Source: Novosphingobium sp. G106 (GTDB taxonomy: Bacteria; Pseudomonadota; Alphaproteobacteria; Sphingomonadales; Sphingomonadaceae). Taken from it: DNA of 64,000 nt. The DNA lies in NCBI RefSeq assembly GCF_019075875.1, contig NZ_JAHOOZ010000004.1, positions 207,061 to 271,060 of the forward strand. Direction: 5' to 3'. A program made the position numbers and the translations under genes. Shown in pieces: positions 46,086 through 54,225 of the stretch; positions within the stretch are counted from its first letter, which is position 1; each line of letters starts with the position of its first letter. The notes under the pieces are model-generated. The model worked only from the letters and a program-made list of their open reading frames with translations. It ran no database searches and was not told the origin of the DNA.

Positions 46086-46406
46086 TCAGATCACCGCAGT
46101 GATCACGGAGGTGACGATCGGAATGCCGGTGCCGACACCGACACCCACGCCAACCGGGATCGCTATCTGCGCGAGGCTGAAGCGACCCGATGCCAGGCCG
46201 ACGAGACCGCCAGCGAGCGAGATCAGGGTGATGATCTTGCCGCCCGAGCCTTCAAGGAAGCCGCTGAATTTCTGGAATGCGGTATCGAACGTTGTATCGG
46301 TGCCGGCGAAGGCAGGTCCAGCAAGGACGAGCAGCGCGACTGCAGCAAGCAGGAGGTAGGGAAGTAGCACAGCGAGGCGCGCGTCCCTTTCCATCGTCGT
46401 GGCCAT
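46086..46406 (-). CDS. traA: TraA-like pilin precursor
   Basis: 106 residues from ATG 46406. A long leader (LLPYLLLAAVALLVLAGPAFAG, cleavage near AFA-GTD) precedes a mature protein of about 68 residues with two hydrophobic helices (GGKIITLISLAGGLVGLASG and IAIPVGVGVGVGTGIPIVTSVI), the architecture of F pilin and VirB2. First gene of the tra operon; GGGAA lies about eight bases upstream of the ATG. Confidence 0.88.
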   Translation of the reverse strand: MATTMERDARLAVLLPYLLLAAVALLVLAGPAFAGTDTTFDTAFQKFSGFLEGSGGKIITLISLAGGLVGLASGRFSLAQIAIPVGVGVGVGTGIPIVTSVITAVI

Positions 46407-46510
46407 GAGTGGTTCCCTTTCGTTTGGCGGCGCTCCTGGCGAGCACCGAGAGGGAATTCGGCGGATCGGGCTCCGGCGCTCAAGCTGAAGGTTCCGAACC
46501 AAGCGCAAAA

Positions 46511-46589
46511 TGGGCGGTCAGCGCCCGAAAATGTGAACATTACTGTCAATTATGATGACAGGCGGGCCAATCGCGCCCAAGCTTGGGCG
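46511..46589. promoter_or_regulatory. Palindromic leader between traA and a divergent gene
   Basis: Three inverted repeats are clustered: GGGCG/CGCCC at 46512-46526, CTGTCA (46543-46548) with TGACAG (46556-46561), and a perfect 16-bp palindrome CGCCCAAGCTTGGGCG at 46574-46589. GGGCG/CGCCC cores recur to about 46645. It is the only gap of any size before the 19-kb tra operon, so it should hold its promoter and possibly part of oriT. Confidence 0.5.
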
Positions 46590-46684
46590 AATTCCGCCCA
46601 CGACGGCGCGTGCCCGGCCCCAAAGCGGTTGCTCGCCGCCCAAGTGCGGCAACAAAACGCCCTCGCGATGTTGGCTTGTTTGGG

Positions 46685-47062
46685 ATGAGTGCAGAAGAGG
46701 AACGCGACCAGAGTCGCTCGGCGACGCACCATATAAGAGTGAGCAAGGCGTTCTTTCGCGCCTTGTGCGGTGCCATTTCTGAACTGTCGATACGAACGTC
46801 CGATTTGTATTCTTTCAGGCGTCTGCTGACCCATGTATTAGCAAGCCCGGGACCCCCGGTTTACCGCGCGGACGCGGCGATTCTCGATCGCCTGTGCAAT
46901 CCCGATGACGTGAACGGTGGTATCCATCTTACCGTTCGGATTGAATCTCGTCACAATGACCTGCTCCGCGAATTTCGCGAGCATGCCGAAGCGCAGCTCG
47001 GCCGTCCGGTCAGCGTGGCCGAAGCCATGCGAGTATGCATCTTTATAGTCACTGGCGAGTAA
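46685..47062 (+). CDS. Putative regulator divergent from the tra operon
   Basis: 125 residues from ATG 46685. Basic helical start (RDQSRSATHHIRVSKAFFRALCGAISELSIR), a middle that could be a small alpha/beta fold, and an end resembling a helix-turn-helix (REHAEAQLGRPVSVAEAMRVCIFI). Divergent placement beside traA, where F has traJ/traY/traM, suggests a DNA-binding transfer regulator or relaxosome protein. No family identified; ribosome site weak. Confidence 0.6.
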   Translation: MSAEEERDQSRSATHHIRVSKAFFRALCGAISELSIRTSDLYSFRRLLTHVLASPGPPVYRADAAILDRLCNPDDVNGGIHLTVRIESRHNDLLREFREHAEAQLGRPVSVAEAMRVCIFIVTGE

Positions 47063-47161
47063 CGCCTCCAAAACGGTGCAAGTCCGGGCTTTTCGCCTTC
47101 TTGACAAGGACATGCACCCTCTCCTGAAAGGCCGCGCCGGATCTTTGCAGAGGGGAAACAG

Positions 47162-47653
47162 ATGCTCGACGCTGGTCAACTTGTTGGCTCACTCCATACA
47201 AAAGTATGCATGATGGAAGGGCACCTGCTTGGTTCGTATCGACAGCTCATCGCTCACGAGATCGACCGCCGGAAACTCACTATCACGGCGCTGGCCAAGG
47301 AGACCGGCTACAATCGCCGGAGCCTCAAGCGCATGATCACGGGTGCCCAGGAACTGCGCGCGCGCGACATCATTGCGATCTGCGCCGCGATCGGTGTCGA
47401 CCGAATGGTCGCCACCTTTGCCATCGAATGCATGGGCAACTGGCAGTTCTACTATGACATCACCTTGCAGGTTACGCTGAGCCTGATCAAACCCGTGGTG
47501 AACCGGATCAACGAAAGCGCCACTGCGGCGATCGAACCACTGACGAATGCGGCGCAGAAGCAACTCGCAAGCTGGATAGCCGACATCGTCATTCGCAATC
47601 AGGAGCAGATTTACGACAGGCGTGATCGGCTTACTGATCTGCCGCGGCTGTGA
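47162..47653 (+). CDS. Putative XRE-type helix-turn-helix regulator
   Basis: 163 residues, GAGGGGAA upstream of the ATG. The centre LIAHEIDRRKLTITALAKETGYNRRSLKRMITGAQELRARDIIAIC is a helix-turn-helix of Cro/C1 type, and the C-terminal half is helical (YYDITLQVTLSLIKPVVNRINESATAAIEPL). Probably controls conjugation or its own transcription. Followed 11 bp later by a lytic transglycosylase gene. Confidence 0.75.
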   Translation: MLDAGQLVGSLHTKVCMMEGHLLGSYRQLIAHEIDRRKLTITALAKETGYNRRSLKRMITGAQELRARDIIAICAAIGVDRMVATFAIECMGNWQFYYDITLQVTLSLIKPVVNRINESATAAIEPLTNAAQKQLASWIADIVIRNQEQIYDRRDRLTDLPRL

Positions 47654-47664
47654 GGGGCAGCCCG

Positions 47665-48522
47665 ATGCTTCGTTCGACCAGTCCTATCGTTCTTGCTGTG
47701 GGCGCCGCCTGCATCGCGGCGGGGTCGCCAGCCTGTGCCGGAGATCTCCCTGCCCGTCCGCGGATATTACTGGCGCGGTTTGGTACGGAGCCAGTGCCTG
47801 ATCCACGACCAGCGCGCGAGACGGGACTGGGGTCGCAGTTGGAAGAACAATTCGCCGATTTGGGCGACAACAAGAACGCCAGCTCTAATGGCACCGACCC
47901 CACTCTCGGATCGTTTCTTCGCGTTCCCGGCCTTCGCATCCCCGCCTGGATGCGCGGCGCGCGAACTGCGGGCGTTTCGGGCGCTTCAGGAAGCGCGCTG
48001 GCAATAGACGGTGACTGTGCGCCTCGTCCCTACATCCCGTCGAGCCTGCTGAGACGGAGCGCGGAGGAGCGCCGCCGCATTCTCTATCCCGTCGTTCGCT
48101 CTGTGGCCTGCGAGGCGGGCCTACCGATTGGCCTGATGGACGCCTTGCTGATCCAGGAAAGCCGCTACAACCCGCTGGCGACGAGTCCCAAGGGAGCGTT
48201 CGGCCTCGGCCAGTTGATGCCCGGGACGGCGGCCCAGCTCGGCGTCGATCGGTACGATCTGCGCGACAATATCGCGGGCGCGGCGCGCTACCTGCGCCAA
48301 CATATCGGTGAATTTGGTCAAGTACCCCTCGCGCTGGCAGCCTACAACGCGGGCCCAGCCCGGGTTCGCAAGGCCTGGCGCATCCCGAGGATCACTGAAA
48401 CGCAAAATTACGTGCGGCAGATCCTCGTGAACTGGCGAACTCTTGAACTCGAAGCTGCGCCGGCGCTCAGACCACGCCCAATTGCGGCAAAACGATCGTC
48501 GCTTGTTGCGAGGTTCCCATGA
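47665..48522 (+). CDS. Lytic transglycosylase (VirB1-like)
   Basis: 285 residues from ATG 47665 (GAGGGG upstream). Signal peptide ends near SPACAG; the C-terminal SLT domain holds LMDALLIQESRYNPLATSPKGAFGLGQLMPGTAAQLG with the catalytic Glu (QES) and later AYNAGPARVRK. It opens peptidoglycan for the secretion channel, as F orf169 and VirB1. Overlaps the DUF2726 gene by 4 bp. Confidence 0.93.
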   Translation: MLRSTSPIVLAVGAACIAAGSPACAGDLPARPRILLARFGTEPVPDPRPARETGLGSQLEEQFADLGDNKNASSNGTDPTLGSFLRVPGLRIPAWMRGARTAGVSGASGSALAIDGDCAPRPYIPSSLLRRSAEERRRILYPVVRSVACEAGLPIGLMDALLIQESRYNPLATSPKGAFGLGQLMPGTAAQLGVDRYDLRDNIAGAARYLRQHIGEFGQVPLALAAYNAGPARVRKAWRIPRITETQNYVRQILVNWRTLELEAAPALRPRPIAAKRSSLVARFP

Positions 48523-49073
48523 ATTCGAACGCGATGCACCTGCTCAGCTCTTTCCTGGGCAGCGCAATTCCTTTGATTGTTTTGGGCGGCGTGACAGCGA
48601 TCCTTGTGGCCTGGCTAAAGGGGAGCACAGGGGGGTCGGGTCCTCTCGCGCCAGTAGCCAGGCCGCTCATGACACAGCGCGAGCGAGCAGTGCTCGTTCA
48701 ACTCGAGCGCATTCTCCCGGCGTATCGAATTCATGCCCAGGTGGCGATGGGCGCACTTCTGAAGGCGCCAGCACGACCGGGCCGACGGTCGCACCATTCC
48801 GATCGCAACGCCTTTGCTCAAAAGATCATCGACTTTGTGGTTGAAGATCCTGCCACGGGCCGGGTTGTAGCCCTGATAGAGGTCGATGACCGAAGCCATG
48901 ATCCCAGCAAAGACAGGGCGCGCGATGCCATGACCGGCACTGCGGGCTATCGGACGCTGCGCATCCCCGCCAGCGCGCGGGCGACTTTCGATGAAGTGCT
49001 CAAGGTGGTCGGAACACTACGCGATGACGAGACTTCGCCAGGATCTACCGGTAGTCGCAACGCCCCCGGCTAG
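48519..49073 (+). CDS. DUF2726 membrane-anchored protein
   Basis: 184 residues. One N-terminal helix (FLGSAIPLIVLGGVTAILVAW) then a DUF2726 domain (REVLVQLERILPAYRIHAQVAM-type start, FVVEDPATGRVVALIEVDDRSH with the conserved Asp/Glu pair). The fold resembles PD-(D/E)xK nucleases, and IEVDD fits such a site, but activity is unproven. Overlaps the transglycosylase stop. Confidence 0.82.
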   Translation: MNSNAMHLLSSFLGSAIPLIVLGGVTAILVAWLKGSTGGSGPLAPVARPLMTQRERAVLVQLERILPAYRIHAQVAMGALLKAPARPGRRSHHSDRNAFAQKIIDFVVEDPATGRVVALIEVDDRSHDPSKDRARDAMTGTAGYRTLRIPASARATFDEVLKVVGTLRDDETSPGSTGSRNAPG

Positions 49074-49636
49074 AAAGTCAGCTCACCCTGCCGCGCCGCG
49101 CGTGCAGATTTGGGCGTCTGCCGGCCGAGCAGGCATTTGGCTCGCCCCATGAGCGTATAAACCGCATGGCGCTGTGCACCGCGGTTAAGATGATCGACGG
49201 CGAAGCCCTGATAGTGCCGACGCAGCAGGCCAGCTTTGACCAGCTCGGTCACGGCGCGGCTGAGATTGGTCTTTCCTGAGGCGCGGATCCGGTCACGCAC
49301 TTCATCTTCGACCATTGCGAGCGCTTCTGCAGGATCGGCCGGTAGTCGGCCCTCGCATTCAAGCTCAGCCTGAACCCTCACAGCCAGCGCCTGGCGCTTG
49401 CCGTCCCGTGCTCCGATCGGCGTCAGGGAGTCGCTCAGCCAATCCCGCAAGGGAACCAAGGCATTATCGCTACGGACGAAGGGGCCCGCACTGCCATTAG
49501 CGTGCGCGACATCTGCGATCAGATTGAGCAACATGAAGGCGTAGCGCGGCCGCGTGCTGACTTTGGCGAGCTCATCGAGCAGCAGCGAAAGGTCGCTGTT
49601 TTGCCTGGGGGCGGGCTGGATCCTGCTGGCAAACAT
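49070..49636 (-). CDS. Hypothetical plasmid protein with possible helix-turn-helix
   Basis: 188 residues. The N-terminal part (DLSLLLDELAKVSTRPRYAFMLLNLIADVA) is helical; VEDEVRDRIRASGKTNLSRAVTELVKAGLLRRHYQGF looks like a winged-helix DNA-binding region, and the C-terminus is basic. Converges with the DUF2726 gene. No family recognised. Confidence 0.65.
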   Translation of the reverse strand: MFASRIQPAPRQNSDLSLLLDELAKVSTRPRYAFMLLNLIADVAHANGSAGPFVRSDNALVPLRDWLSDSLTPIGARDGKRQALAVRVQAELECEGRLPADPAEALAMVEDEVRDRIRASGKTNLSRAVTELVKAGLLRRHYQGFAVDHLNRGAQRHAVYTLMGRAKCLLGRQTPKSARAARQGELTF

Positions 49637-50239
49637 AACAGGGATAAATTGAGCACGAAAAGTGAATCATGTGAATCCCAAATCGTCATGTTTTCCCGCA
49701 TTTCTGCGCCTTTCTCCGCTTTGTCGGGGGTGACACTTTGCCCGGGGGTAAAGTGTCATTGAAGCAGGTCTGCTGAGGCCAGAGGATCCTCTCCGCTCTA
49801 TCATTGCCGCCCTGCGCAAAACGGAGGCATCTATGGCCCTCGACGGGAAAAAGGCTCGGTTGGGCTCCGGGTAAAGTGTCACTGAGACAGCTTCTGCCCT
49901 GGCCCCGGCAGGCGACCCTTCCCGAAATCGTCTCTGTCTGGGCCATAACGGGCGAATGTTCGCGAGAGCTCGCGGTAGCGAAAGAAACGTTTTTGTGTCA
50001 GCATCATATCGCGGCAAAGACTCGGACTGGCAGCCACTTGAAGAGCCTTTGCAGCACCGCCGGCACCCGGTCCATCGACGCCCACATGGGGCCAAAGTGG
50101 AACGTCGATGTTGCACCCGTCCGGCGGGTTTAGACTTCATCGTCGATCGATTTCGGCATAGATCGCGCTGCGTGTCCCCATCCCCTGACCCGCAAATGTC
50201 GCCGCGATCTGCCCAGCCCCGCTGCATGTCCGGGAGCCA
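49637..50239. other. 600-bp gap with insertion-sequence-like terminal repeats
   Basis: No recognised gene. TGACACTTTGCCCGG (49731-49745) faces GGTAAAGTGTCA (49747-49758), and CCGGGTAAAGTGTCA recurs at 49867-49881. Repeated end sequences of this kind occur in IS21-like and similar elements, so this may be a relic. A 41-codon minus-strand ORF (QKRFFRYRELSRTFARYG) has no known relative. Confidence 0.5.
49731..49881. repeat. Three copies of a TGACACTTT terminal-type repeat
   Basis: The core TGACACTTT occurs forward at 49731 and inverted as AAAGTGTCA at 49750-49758 and 49873-49881, each with a flanking CCGGG-type block. Possible insertion-sequence ends without a surviving transposase. Confidence 0.55.
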
Positions 50240-50647
50240 ATGAGCCGGCCGGACATGACCTTGTCCGTGGTAGGCGCGATGCATCCGAACGGTGACGGCA
50301 GCAACCGCCTGTTCGAGATAGCCCTCTGCGTTCCAGGCGAGGCGATTGAGCTGCTCCCCGAGCCGAAGAATAAGCACGACGCCTCTGCGGTTGCGGTGGT
50401 GAGCGCACGCGGCATCCAGATCGGTTATCTGAGCGCGGAACGCTGCGGATGGATCGGCGCCAAACTTCGTTACGGCGAGGACCTGCGCGCCGTGTTCCAG
50501 TCGAAAGTCAAAGGTGGCGCACTCATTCGGGTGAGCTTTTCCGGCGAGGATCCGATCCTGCCCGAGCCGGCCGAAAAAGCGCCGATTTGCGAGGACGAGC
50601 CAGACGACACCTTCTATCCCGACGAAATCCCGCCGGACGATTTCTAG
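50240..50647 (+). CDS. Stand-alone HIRAN-domain protein
   Basis: 135 residues, ATG 50240 with GGGAG five bases upstream. The HIRAN fold is evident: LSVVGAMHPNGDGSNRLFEIALCVPGEAIELLPEPKNKHDASAVAVVS then GIQIGYLSAERC. HIRAN domains bind 3' ends of single-stranded DNA and usually sit in helicases such as HLTF. An acidic tail follows (CEDEPDDTFYPDEIPPDD). Convergent with traI. It may protect or mark plasmid single strands; inferred. Confidence 0.88.
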   Translation: MSRPDMTLSVVGAMHPNGDGSNRLFEIALCVPGEAIELLPEPKNKHDASAVAVVSARGIQIGYLSAERCGWIGAKLRYGEDLRAVFQSKVKGGALIRVSFSGEDPILPEPAEKAPICEDEPDDTFYPDEIPPDDF

Positions 50648-50663
50648 GCCGACAGAGCCAGCG

Positions 50664-53600
50664 CTAGAGTTCTAGACCCTTCGACCGATCAAGTTCAGGT
50701 TGATCCCGCACCGGGGCCTTCGTACCGGGCGCCAGGCCGCCGCCTTCGGGACCCAGACCAAGATCGTTACGGCCATGATCACGCTTGGCTGTTCCGGCTC
50801 TTACAGCGCTCTTGCCCGCGACCAGCTCCGCAAACTCGCCTGCCGCGCTGCCCCGCAACGGATCGCCATCGCGCCTCTCACCTGGCATGCCGAGATCGTC
50901 AGGCAGCGGCCCGGGATCGAAGGCCTTGCCGCGCCCCGACAACAGAGCTTCAACCCGCAGTTCGCCGACGGTCTCGAGCGCGGACGACTTGTTTCCGCGG
51001 TTGCTCTCCAGCTGCCGCGCGAGCTTGTGCGCGTCGTCGGTGAAGAGCCGCACGTCGGACCGCTGCCGCGTAAGGTTCACCAAAAAGGACCGCGCATTCG
51101 ACAGGTTACGCTCGGCCGAACCCATGACGGCGAATACGGTCTCGTTGGTGATGCCCTGCGCCATATGCGTGTTGATAGCATAGGCAAGATCGATCCGTTT
51201 GAGCATGGGATCGCCTGCGCGAAGGGTCTGCTGATCGCCGCTCGCCAGTCGCACCACGATCTGGTCCCGGTCGACCTTCTCTACCCGCGCGATGGTCGCG
51301 TTCCACATCTCGCGGCTTTTGTCGTTAGCGGTCCAGCGGATTGTCTCACCCTCATGGACGCGGATCGTCTTGTCATTGCTGAGCTGCAGGCCGTCGCGCC
51401 GGTTCATGGGATCGATTTTTGCAGGATCGATGCGGTTCCGGCGGCCGCGTTCATCACGCAGGCCAATCCTGCCATTCGCGTAGATCCGCTCGATCCGGTA
51501 ATCGCCACGATCCAGGCCCAGGCTATTCCGGGAATCCCCTACCTCAAGAATGCGCGCGTCCTTCCAGAAATGCGCATAGCGCAGCTCCTCGTGGGCAACG
51601 TTGACGCGCTCACGCACCGTAAGCACGCGGCCCTCACCGGTGAGCGTTCCTTCTGATCTTAGCCCATCCTGGATGATCTCGTTGGCGCGGCCCCGCCCTT
51701 CCCGGCTCGACGGCAATAGCGTCGTCGTCGCCCGATCTTCTGGGACAAGCGCCAGCCAGGCTTGGGCAGCATCGAGCACCCGATCATCGGACTGAACCAC
51801 GCGTTCGCCGAGCAACTCGATCGCCGCGCGCACCTGCCCCAGATCGGCGAGATCGGCGACGGCGCGCATCAGCGGGGTCTGCTGGCGCATGTTGGTGTTG
51901 ACGGTGGTGAGCGGCAATTCGTCACGCACAGTCCGCGCCTGCATGACCGCGAAGGATTTGCCGGCCTCGATCGCCGAAAGCTGCTTGCGGTCGCCGACGA
52001 TGGCGAGGCGGCCGACCTCCATGAGATTGGCAAGGGCAGTGAGCTTGTCCATCTGCTCGTTCGAGATCATCGAGGCCTCGTCCAAGATGAGATAGGTGCC
52101 CTGGAGTTCGGTCTTACGCGCGGCAAACGCGCCGGCGGAAGCCTGGCCGCTCAGGAACTTCTCGTTGCGGAATAGGAAGCTGTGCACCGTCAGCGCCTCA
52201 AGGCCCGTGTCAGCCTTCAGATCCGCGACCATCTTGTTCTGGAAGGCGAGCGCTTTCGCATCGCCTTTGGTATCTGCGGTGAGCAGCATGGCTTTCTTGC
52301 CACGCGCCGCGAGCAGCCGCGCCGCGGCATCGAGCGCCTCGGCTTTCGCTACCGGCTGGAGCATCGTCGATTTGCCCGCTCCGGCACGCCCCTGGACCAG
52401 CACGATCCGATTTTCAGACGAGACCATCTGGATCGCAGCGGATAACTGCTCGGGATTGAGCTTCCGCTCGCCGGCTAGCTCCTGGAGTTTGGCGGCGGCG
52501 GCATCGGCCTGCATCAGCGGCCGCGCCTGCCCCACGCCGGCATCCATCGCGAGCAGGATCCGCCGTTCCTGCCGCAATGCTTCGCGCGTCGTCACGAGAT
52601 CGATGGCGCCGTCGTAGCGTTCGGATTTCTCGGGGATCAGTTCGCCCTTCTCGGCAAGCTGCGCCATGCGCCGCTCGACCTTTTCGTGGGTCACACCCTT
52701 CAGGCCAAGATTGAGCGCGGTCTTCAATACGTCATTGCTGCGGAATGCCGCTTCGCGCTCGGCGAGGATGCGAATGGCGCTGGCGACAGCAAACTGGGTG
52801 CGCGCGGTCGAAGGCAGCAGGGTGATGCGCGCGAGCCCCTGGTCGACGAGCGGATCGTGCGGCCGGCGCAGGAAGTCGGCAAGCCGCGAGCGTGCATCGA
52901 CGACCGCGGCGCCGACAGCGATCGCGCCGCGTTCCATCATGCCGCTCCGCTCGCGCGAACGGTCGAGCGCCGCTGCAAAGACCTTGTCACCATTGTAGTC
53001 GTAGGACTTGGCCTCTTCGCGCCAGCGCGCACCAAGCGCCGCGCGGTCGCCGGCATCGAGCTTGGGATCTCGCGTGCGCAGCGTTACCTCGAGCAGGCCC
53101 TCGCGCGATTTGATGCCGAGCGCTTCGGCCTTGGCCTTGATGTCCTCGCGGCGTTTGGAAAAACCGTCGATCGCCTCGCGGTTCACGCCGACTATCTCGA
53201 AGGCGCCGTGCTTGCCTGCGAGCCGCGTGGTGTAGCCCAGCTGCTCGATCTTATCACGCAGGGCGGAATGATAGATCGCGGCCAGCACAGCGTTGGCCTT
53301 CCACATCTCACCGTTGTGCCAGGCCCGCCAGCCATCATCGCGAATGACCTCTCCATTTGCCCCCAATCGGTCAGGATTGCGGAACTGCTTGGGCAGGCGC
53401 GTCAGGTTGGCGACGACAGCGTGAATATGCGCCTGGGGATCGAGCGAACGGCTCGTGTCGTGCGGGAAGAGCGCATAGACGAGGTTGCCCGTGCGGATCG
53501 GGACGGCTTTGCCATCTTTCTTGATCCGGGCCTCCGCGAGGTTCGCCTCGGCCCAAGCCATGGTCTCCTTGACCGCGGCCATGTTGGCCGCGAGCAGGCG

Positions 53601-53894
53601 CTTGTCGCCAGAAACATAGGCAAGCAGCGAGGCGGATTTCGACATCGAGAAGGTAAAGTCGGTGCCGTGCGCCCGGTTTTCCTCCTCGCCGACCTGCTTG
53701 CCGCCCGGAAGCTTGCCGCCAAGCACACCTTCGAAATCGGTGCGATCGACAGTCCCGGCAAGCCCCAGATCGGCCGCACCGCCGCCCGACCATTCAGACG
53801 CCGCCTCAGCCTGCTCAGCCGTGTAGTAATTGTCGGAGGCAAAGTATTTTGCAGCACCGCCTGCCGACCGGACGGCGCCCATCGACACGGTCAT
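50664..53894 (-). CDS. traI: MobF relaxase-helicase (TraI/TrwC-like)
   Basis: 1076 residues. N-terminal TrwC-type relaxase: tyrosines at 17, 23 and 24, and the metal-binding DPQAHIHAVVANL (HxH, about 147-159) with HGTDFTFSMSKS. C-terminal SF1 helicase: Walker A VQGRAGAGKSTML (about 500), DEASM Walker B and VNTNMRQQTP. It nicks oriT, stays covalently bound and unwinds the strand. Shorter than F TraI (1756), near TrwC/TraI of R388/pKM101. The ATG overlaps the true end of traD as ATGA. Confidence 0.95.
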   Translation of the reverse strand: MTVSMGAVRSAGGAAKYFASDNYYTAEQAEAASEWSGGGAADLGLAGTVDRTDFEGVLGGKLPGGKQVGEEENRAHGTDFTFSMSKSASLLAYVSGDKRLLAANMAAVKETMAWAEANLAEARIKKDGKAVPIRTGNLVYALFPHDTSRSLDPQAHIHAVVANLTRLPKQFRNPDRLGANGEVIRDDGWRAWHNGEMWKANAVLAAIYHSALRDKIEQLGYTTRLAGKHGAFEIVGVNREAIDGFSKRREDIKAKAEALGIKSREGLLEVTLRTRDPKLDAGDRAALGARWREEAKSYDYNGDKVFAAALDRSRERSGMMERGAIAVGAAVVDARSRLADFLRRPHDPLVDQGLARITLLPSTARTQFAVASAIRILAEREAAFRSNDVLKTALNLGLKGVTHEKVERRMAQLAEKGELIPEKSERYDGAIDLVTTREALRQERRILLAMDAGVGQARPLMQADAAAAKLQELAGERKLNPEQLSAAIQMVSSENRIVLVQGRAGAGKSTMLQPVAKAEALDAAARLLAARGKKAMLLTADTKGDAKALAFQNKMVADLKADTGLEALTVHSFLFRNEKFLSGQASAGAFAARKTELQGTYLILDEASMISNEQMDKLTALANLMEVGRLAIVGDRKQLSAIEAGKSFAVMQARTVRDELPLTTVNTNMRQQTPLMRAVADLADLGQVRAAIELLGERVVQSDDRVLDAAQAWLALVPEDRATTTLLPSSREGRGRANEIIQDGLRSEGTLTGEGRVLTVRERVNVAHEELRYAHFWKDARILEVGDSRNSLGLDRGDYRIERIYANGRIGLRDERGRRNRIDPAKIDPMNRRDGLQLSNDKTIRVHEGETIRWTANDKSREMWNATIARVEKVDRDQIVVRLASGDQQTLRAGDPMLKRIDLAYAINTHMAQGITNETVFAVMGSAERNLSNARSFLVNLTRQRSDVRLFTDDAHKLARQLESNRGNKSSALETVGELRVEALLSGRGKAFDPGPLPDDLGMPGERRDGDPLRGSAAGEFAELVAGKSAVRAGTAKRDHGRNDLGLGPEGGGLAPGTKAPVRDQPELDRSKGLEL

Positions 53895-54225
53895 GGCTCA
53901 AGTCCCAGGCCGTCATCGATGTCTGGGGCCTCGGCCTCGAGTTCAGCTCCGCCCGCACGGCGATGCTCATCTTCACCAAAATCCATCTGCAACTCGCGCC
54001 GAACCTGCCTGGCCGCCGAACTCGGCTCGCCCGACCGGTCGTCCTTGCCGGTCACCTTGGACCGGGTTTCTGCGGGACGCTCGCTCTGCCTCGCCAGCTC
54101 CCGGTCCGCGTCGGAACCGGGCCAGCGCTGGTTTTCGAGGCCGCCGCTATCGCGCAGCGACGTGCGGGCGCGTCCCGGCCGATCGGCTGACCGGGCATCA
54201 TCGGAGTTCCCTGGCTGATCCTGCC
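53891..54225 (-). other. Out-of-frame 3' end of traD
   Basis: In the frame one base from traD, about 110 codons run open: RQDQPGNSDDARSADRPGRA..., rich in charged residues like TraD C-tails, ending LEAEAPDIDDGLGLEP and TGA, whose bases overlap the traI ATG. One G fewer in the five-G run 54226-54230 would join it to traD. Confidence 0.75.

Noticed and set aside
50700..51656. 318-codon plus-strand frame opposite traI
   Set aside because: Shadow frame; relaxase on the other strand is clearly coding.
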